IMG/VR virus record: IMGVR_UViG_3300028394_001413
Coordinates: 1-50,279 of that record
Reading direction: 5' to 3' (one strand)
Source of the DNA: a virus
DNA: 50,279 nucleotides
The position numbers and the translations under genes were made by a program. The notes below the pieces were generated by a model, which saw nothing but the letters and a program-made list of their open reading frames with translations, did not search any database and had not been told where the DNA came from. Positions 36,801 to 45,800 of the stretch are shown in pieces. Every line of letters starts with the position of its first letter. Position 1 is the first letter of the stretch.

Positions 36801-39800
36801 CCATAGTGTTATACAAACCAAACGCATTTGGTAATAGTGGTGCAAAGTAAGAAATACCAGTTGTCAGTGGATTTGCAATATATGATTCACATATTGTATC
36901 TGACAGTGTTTTGCCTAATTGTGTAAACACAATGTTTGTGTTACGAACCCAATAGAAGTATACCGGAACAATAGCTCCAGTAGTGTTCAATGTGTATTCG
37001 ATTGTATATTCGTTTACGTCTTTGACAGTACCGGGGCCTGCATAATTTGTAGGTAAAACGTTACTAGATATCCAACTACAAACTACAGGACTGCTTCCAG
37101 GGAATACTTGACCCCACCATTTGCTATTATATACCACATCATTACTTTGATGATAGTTTACAAATTTAGTAGTGCTTGTATCAAACCACAATTTACCAAC
37201 ATGTTTGGCTCCCCAAACAATAGAACTAGTGTTAGTAGAATTTGGACCATTGTATGCAGCAGGATCACGGTTGCTCGTGATATCAATATTTTCAGCAACA
37301 GCACCTAATAATTTACCCTGTAATGGATCAATGTAATCTAGATTGATCAATGTGTTATTAGTAGATGCACTATATAACTGGGCATTTTGAATTGCGTTTA
37401 CATCAACGATAGGAGTTGAATTACGATATACACTCCAGTCTTGTACACCAGTGGCGTTTTGATAAATTATTACTTGACCGTTATTAATATTTGGTCTAAA
37501 GTTAGGTGTGCCAACAACAACTTGATTGTTATTAAAATCTAATGCTGTGCCATAGTATGGTTGTGCGCCGTAGTCTAAATCAAACGCATTAACATTTTGA
37601 GCATATACAAATTGACCCACATTGTTTAAATTTTCATCGTAGTTGCTTACATAGTCAAACATGTATACTGCGCCAGCATTAGTATAGGTGTCTAAAAATT
37701 GAGTTGTATTGTTATCAAACAATGTGTCATTGTTATAGTTGGCATCATCAGAAGCATCAAAGGTTGTTTCTTCATACCGTGTTGATACAGGTGAGCTTAC
37801 TACAAATGAGCTGCTTTCATTAAATTTAATAGTAGTACCAAATTGTGTTCTACCTTGACTGTGTGGATCATTAATAGTTTGTGTCAATTGATACTTACTA
37901 ATACCCAATTGATAGAAGTCATGTGCGCTTAATGTTACAATGTTTAATTTATCATTGACATATGCTAATTCATTGCTAATAGTAGAAATTACCAACTTAC
38001 CGTTTTGTGTAGTAGCAGTTACATTGGTGATATTAGCGGAAGCTATTGAATTAGCAACTATAGTTGCATTACCTAATGGTATATCAACTACATAACCGTT
38101 TATTAATATAGTTGTAGGTGTTGAAACTTGGCAGTCAAGCAAACCAGTTATGATACCGTATTTGCCGCCGCCATCAGTGTATCGATAGACAGCACCTTCC
38201 TGATTTTGTGAATTAAGTTGAAACGGTGATCCAACTAATATTTCAGTACCGTATGTGTTAGTATCTAAACTGTAACCATACTGTTCACCTATTGTTAGAT
38301 TATCAGGAGATACCAATGTTTCAATCAATACAAATTGTGAACTGCTAGATGTTATGATATCACCTGCGATCAAACTTTGATAGACATTTAACGTAGTACC
38401 CGTGACAGCATAATTATTATCTGTAATTAGTGTGCCGTTAACACTTACAAACAATGGTTGAGTCTGTACTACCGCAGACATTGTGCCTGAACTATTAGTC
38501 AAGGTTAATGTAGTACCGTTACGAGTTAAAGACAACGTAACAGTAGAACCTACAATAGACTTAACATAATAAACTTGATTTAGTGCAATGCTACCAAATA
38601 CTGTGCCAGTAAACACGATTGCAGTACCATTTACACCTGCTGTTAATCCTGCAACACTATTCAATGTTACTGCGTTACTTGCAATGGCCGATGCGGTTCT
38701 AATAGTTGTGCCGGGAGTATATACTAATTTGAATGTTTGAGGAACTAGTGGCTGACTGTTGTATTGTGATTCAAAATTCTGAACTAATCGTTCAAAAATA
38801 TAAGTTGAACCTGTATTGTCTACTGTGGTATCTACATCAGGTGCACCAATAATTACAGTGTCCCCGTAATAATTAGTTGACAGTGAGTAAGAGAAGTTAT
38901 CCCCTGCTACCAATCCTAAAACATTGATAATAGTTGAATACTCATACAATCCAGTTACTTGTGACTTGCGATATACATATACACTGTTTTGTTCATATGC
39001 ACTGATATACAACCAGTTACCATCACCGGAGAATGCTGTAGCAGAACCCCAGTTTGTTGCACCTGTTGGTGCTTGAATTGTTTGAGATAATTGTAATATG
39101 TTTTGTGTGATAGACACAATCAAATCATATACTTTAACTAATCTGTTAGCTAATAATGCACCGGTTGGTTGACTGATGGCAAATTTGTTACCACTATAAG
39201 AAATAGTAGAACCAAAACTTTCTGATCCAGTTATACTTTGGCGCATTACGAATACTTTAAATACAGGGTCATATACATATCTGTATGCTACACCCAAGTC
39301 ACTGTCACCAATTAAATAGCCTAAGTCACTTGTAGTTGCTACTGCACTACCAAATTTCAATGCACCTGTTCTTAATAATTCTAAATCATAAACATAATTT
39401 AAACTCTTGCGATAGACAGCCCAATCACCGTCAGTATTTGTATCTACCCATACTTTATTCTTAACAAATTCTGTGTTTAGTAACGGTAATGAATTGATGT
39501 CACTAGGTTGATTTACACGTTGAGATTGAAATCTCATCACTATGCCAGTACCGGTAAGTCTTGTAACTGATGCTAACAAGTTAAGTGCAATTGTAACTCT
39601 GTTATTATCTATAATTGATTGTACGATTCTATACCCATTGACACCTGCATTAAAATTAATAATAGCAATAGTTTGATACTTAGTTAAGTTGTGTGGTTCA
39701 GCAAAAGTCAAGGTCACTGTTCCATTCAAGTTATTAACCACTTCAATTAATTGACCATTGCTGATAGGGGTGTATACTTGCCAAGTTCCGTTATAATCAG

Positions 39801-42800
39801 CAATCCAAACATATTCACCTACGTATAATTTTTCCAACGGAGTCTGAGCAGTGTTTAAATCATTATAGTAATAACCGTAAACTGAAATATCGTTAAAGTT
39901 TACATAACCTGCTGCAGGATATAATCTGTTGGGAGTGTCAACTGGTAATGTAGGTAGAACATTAGGGTTAGTCAATGGTCTACTATAATTAAATACAGAA
40001 TACAACGGAACTTCTTGTTCTACTCCGTCAGTATAATCTCCTGTAGTCAATGCTACTGTGCTTGGGTTGCCGGTCAATTGAGTTTGATTTAATCTAAAAT
40101 CAACAAAGTTATTATCCAACACACCACCAAACTCACCTGTCTTGATAGCCCAATTATCATTGATATCATAGTCAATACCACCTTGTAGTAAAGTTACGCC
40201 CTTAAAGTTATTAGCGGCGATTCTTGTACCCATTTGTTTAATCATGTTCTTATAAACATTGACTTGGGTAATATCTGTTAGGTCGGCAAGTGCTAGGTAA
40301 TCACGGGGACGATAACCAATTAATGACCAGCTTAGTATATCACTATCTCTGTCTAGGTTACTAATGTTTGTATTATAGAACAACGTAGATTCATACGAAC
40401 GTGTTGAACCGTTAGGTAGTAAGCCCTTTTGAATTTCGTTGTAGTTAGTTTCTTTCCATAACTTAGTATCAAAAATCGCACTAGCATTAATCACTTGTAA
40501 CGCAGTCCAATATCTATTTTTGTATAATACAATAGAACCTTTGGTATACTTTGTGATACTGTCCCATTCTAAGATATTGTCTTGGTTTAATATAAAACCC
40601 TGTGCATCGATTGTACCATTCCAATCGGCAGTTTTAACACCCTTTGTTAGGATACGAGCTTGACGTAAACCGGTTATAAGATTGTAGATGATATCATTAA
40701 ATAGTGTTACGTTGTTGAAAACAATACCATGTTCAAAATTACTAATGTTAAACTGACCATATGCAACGGTATCACCTTGATTTAATGGTGTAGCTGTGAA
40801 TAAAGTACCTTCACGAACCACAGCTAAATCAGTAGATTTAATTGGATATAAGTTTTGATTCAATACAAAGTTTTGTTTTTGTAGTGTTAATGGTTGAACA
40901 ATGTAACTATCTTTGTTAATAGTCATAATATTGGCTGCTGGATTTAAGTTAATCAAACTTCCTTTTTCCCATCCTGATTGAACCCAATATAAATATTCAG
41001 CAACCATCTGACTCCAAATTACTGCTAAGCCAGATTCGATCTGGTCAAACAATACGCCTTGGTTGAGCAAATAATTATTATAGCTTCCTATAAATTGTGC
41101 AACATCATGTATTGAATTGAATTCGGTACCATATGGGATTAACTGACTTTTATTGTCAAAGTAGTCATTTGCAATTTGTACAGATAATCCTTCTACTGAT
41201 ACTTTATTATAATTTCCGTTTATTTTTGGAACACTTATATTAAAATATGCGTTGTTCTGTGAGTTACCAAATACTTTCCATCCAGTGCCTACGTTTTGTA
41301 CAATAACTCCACTGTATATAATTTTGTCGAATGGCACATTGTCATATAACAATACTTGATAGCTTTCATTAGGAATCAATAATGAAGCATTTGTACTGTT
41401 TGGTGTGCCTTTTTCAACATAGAAATTCAATAGGGTCTTGTCACTGAATCCAGCAAGTCTGTATGCTAAACGAACATCCAAATTAGCTAGCAAATTAGTG
41501 ATGTTGGTTGTTGCATCCACGCCCAATTGTTTTTCATAATCAACAATCCAGTTGATGTAACTAGTTTTAGCTATGCCATTACCATAAATTTGTACATCGC
41601 TAATTACTAAGTGGCTGCGGTTGTTAACTAAGAATTGATTGAATTCTGTGTTGTATTTGTAATTGTCAACATCAACACCCAAGTTGTAAAATTCTGCTGG
41701 CTTTGTCAATGACAATAGTTTCATCAAGTCAAATGGCCATGTACTGCTTCTGCGATATGATAATTCAGTTGCAGCTACATCTCCAACTTTCCAATCATGT
41801 TTGAATGAACGTTCTACATAGTTACCAACAATAGCATCAAATGGTGATAATAAATTACCAGCACTGTCAACAGGAATTACTTCTAACAACTGCGGTCTGA
41901 TAAACTGACTCATTACGTAGGGATCACCGTTGTTCCAGTTAATACCCTGTGCTAAATCTTTCCATAATACTAAGTTGTCACTTGTATATGGGGCAGCACC
42001 ATAACGTCCTGTCCACCATGATGGCATTGCAGTGAAGCCAAGCATTTCCCATGGTGTTGTATTAGGTTCAGAGGTGTCATAGAAATATTGATATATACCT
42101 CTCCAATAACCTTGTAATATTTGACTACCATCAATCTTATTTCCTGATTGACTGTAATTATAAGTAAACTGGTCAATTGAACTATAACCTACTTGTGGTT
42201 TATATTCTACACGATTCTGACCTATCCAATTTAAAAAGTATTGCGAGTATATGCTTAGTACTTCGTCATATGAGTAACCAGTATTTCTAAAGAAACCAGG
42301 AATAACATCATAGTCACGAATTGGAATGATGTCACTTAGTTTTAAATTGTTATAGATTCTTGTTTCAAATTCTAACAATACTTTATCTCTGAAGTCTACT
42401 AAATTCCCGTCAATATAATCACCGTACAATTGATTATATGATCCATCATGTCCACGAATAAAATATGTAGGTTGTGTGTAGTTACTATCTAAGATAACTT
42501 CAGGTACAAATGCTGGATACAATCCTAACTTAGTAGGAGTATTTGGAACATAGCTACCATATGTTTGATTATATTCTTTAATTGTTACGATATCACCTGG
42601 TAACAAATCAGTACTAATTGTTAAGCTAGGAGTATCGGTGCTGACAGTATAGTCAATATTGATTAGTAACTGAGTAGTTGTTGTAAAGTTATCAACAGTT
42701 CTTGTTAGATAAACAAGAACACCATAATAGTTTGATTTAGTAAAATCATAAATTCTAGTCAATGGATAGATACTTACATCTAATGAGTTAGCAAAAGTAT

Positions 42801-45800
42801 ATGTGTTGGTAGCATATGCTGACATGTTAGGTAGCATGTCAGACCAAAAGAATGGACCAGATTCAATTTTACCTGAGGTAATTTGATCTAATGCGTTATC
42901 TAGCATTACTGCCGGTAACTGATAATAAGTATAGTCTGTACTATCAATTGTATTTACTAACAAGTTTTTAAATATAATATACTGTTGACTATTATACTGC
43001 AACGAGTCAACTAAATTGTGATTTTGTTTGCGAAGGAATGTGCCAGGAAGTGCAAGACTTGCACTATTCTGAATAATCTTATTACCCCATGGCACAAGAT
43101 TGCCCAAGTCACGATAGTTGTTTGAACCAAATACTACGCCAGTAGTGTCAGGATTGTTGTAAAAGATACTTTGATACTGACCACGTATATCACCAACGTT
43201 TGCTGTTGTGATATCAGTATTGAATGGGTTGTTTTGTAAGTTGATAGGGATTTCATAGTAAGCTGTTGGACTTACTTGGTCACTTAGTATAGTAATTTCA
43301 ATTACAGTATCAACTAAAGGATTAGGTGGTGTAAATGTAATTACAGTAGAATCTTCTGTAATTTCATATGTGTAAGTTGATGATGCTTGCAAATCATTAT
43401 TTACATACAATTGAATGTTAGGCCATGCAGTGTTTGTTGCAGCCGCAATGTCGCATGTATATGTTGTTACTGGGTTAGATGCTACATAATCAAAATTAAA
43501 CACTTGGTACTGCCGACTTTCAGCAACTGCTGTTTGCCAACCTAATGCTCTACTAAATGTCGATAGGTCACTATAGTTGTGAACATATCCAGTGTTTACT
43601 TTTTGTGTTATTGGTGCAATGCCCTTAACATAATTAAATGTCGCAGAGTTTATTAGTACATCAAAGCTAATGTCGCCTACATTGTTTACGGAACTATAGC
43701 GCAACGGAAAGCCTAATATCAAATCATTGATTCCACTACCAATACCATAACTGAATAGTTTGTTACCTTTGAATGAACTACCTACATAAACATTATTGTT
43801 ACCAAAACTTACACCATCATTGTCAAAGACATCAAACAATGGTGCTTGGTTAATTGTTGTCTTTTGCTGTGCTTCAAACCATGTTAAACCATCAAAGTAA
43901 AAATCCATACCTTGATTGTAATAGCCCTTGAATGTAAATGTACCTTCGTTTGGTAATACTAAACCATCTTCAACTTCAGTCAATGTAATAACTGGGATTG
44001 AGCCGGCAATACTTGAAAAACGAACAATATAAATTTTATTACGAACATCAACATTTGTATCTACAGAGAATACAATCTTTGCACCGTCATACAATGCATA
44101 GTCATCATTTGGTAAACCGTTTGCAATTAATGACACATTAGTGGCTGATGTAAATGATGATGCATAAGGCCACGTAACCGTCAATGTCAATGTTGTTGTA
44201 CCAGAAATAGCTGAGATTTGACTATTACGTGGTAGTTTACCAGCATTGTCGGTAATATATTGACCTACTTGAAATGTACCTATGCTGGCACCAATACTAG
44301 TTACAGGACCCACGTCTGACGCCAATACAGTAATTGTAGTAGATGTTGCGCTTGATGCTGATGCGATAGATGCGGTTGATGCAGTGTATACTTCTACGTC
44401 CGGGTAGTAAGCAAGTTGTCCGGCAACTTGAGTAAATGCATCTGTTGTTCTAGTGTCAAAGAAATCAATAGGTTGTTTGCCAACAATGTTGTTATTAAAT
44501 AATTGTAAGTTAGGATAAAATTCTATGACCGGGCGTTTTGCTTTATTATTTTGTGTTGCATATGTAGTAACGATTGTAGGATCATTTAAATAACCTGCAG
44601 TTGCATTAATAACATCAATGTGAAACCAACGATTGCTTCGTGACCATGCATTTCTGTCAATACTATTTCTTGCAATTGTTAAATAATCTTGATATACAGG
44701 AACGTATAATGTACTATCATAGTTGCCAATGTCATACGGTAAGGTGTCGTATGGTGTATATGTTCCTGCAGTGAATGGTTCTGGGGCAATTAGTGTAGCA
44801 ATGTCTAATAATTCAATTGCAGTACCCACACCTTGAACATAGTATTCACCTGTCTTGTAAGTTGTTGGATAGATACTACCTGCAAATGATACTTTTAATC
44901 CGTTAGTAAACACGACACCATTTGGTGCAGTGTAATTCTTTTTACCTAAAATATCATTGACATTAATTTGATTTGCAGAGTTGCTATTAATTAATTTAAT
45001 AACACCAACCTTGTCTGGACTAGTACCGTCTTGATAATATATTGTATCTAGCAAACTGCTTAGATACGGGATCAAGTTAATTACGCCTTCGATATTACGA
45101 TAAAAATTTCTAGCTTTCCATTGTGTGCCGTAAACTGCTGTTATCTTTTCTTCAGTTGGGATAGGGGCATATGGTACTAATTTTAGTGTAGGGTTGTCAG
45201 GATCACCAACATATGTTATTAGATAAAATGTAGCTGAAGGATCAGTATAATAACCACCATTATAATTGTTATTATCAATCGATGTGCCCGGATAAACGAA
45301 CGGGGCGTTGCCACCGTTTTCATCATACAGTGTTGTATCATAAAACGGGCCAACAAATCCAGTTTCATTAACTACGCCAGTATTATAAAACAGTACAGTT
45401 CTACCTCCTAATGCTGTCACACCGTCGATATTTTTAACATAACTTAACAGCTGACCATTGATTTCATCAAATGGCGTAGTTGATACTACATCAACTAAGT
45501 TGTTACCTGGGAAATTATATTCATCCTGTGCGTTTTTATAAGGTACATTAAATGTTACTACACCTCTAGAGGCCCCGTTGTTTTCAACACCAAGTATATT
45601 ACGTGTTTGTAAATTAGGTTGAGCTGGATCATAGCCGGTTACACCCGGTTTACCTTGTAACCAAAATGCAGTATTCTGATCTACAGTAAATGTATATGTA
45701 CCGCCACGAATAAAAGTCAATGATGGATTAGTTGAGCCACTTGGATTAACGTCACTTGAAATGTTGTATCCATTTGGCAAATCTGTTACAACATAATCAC

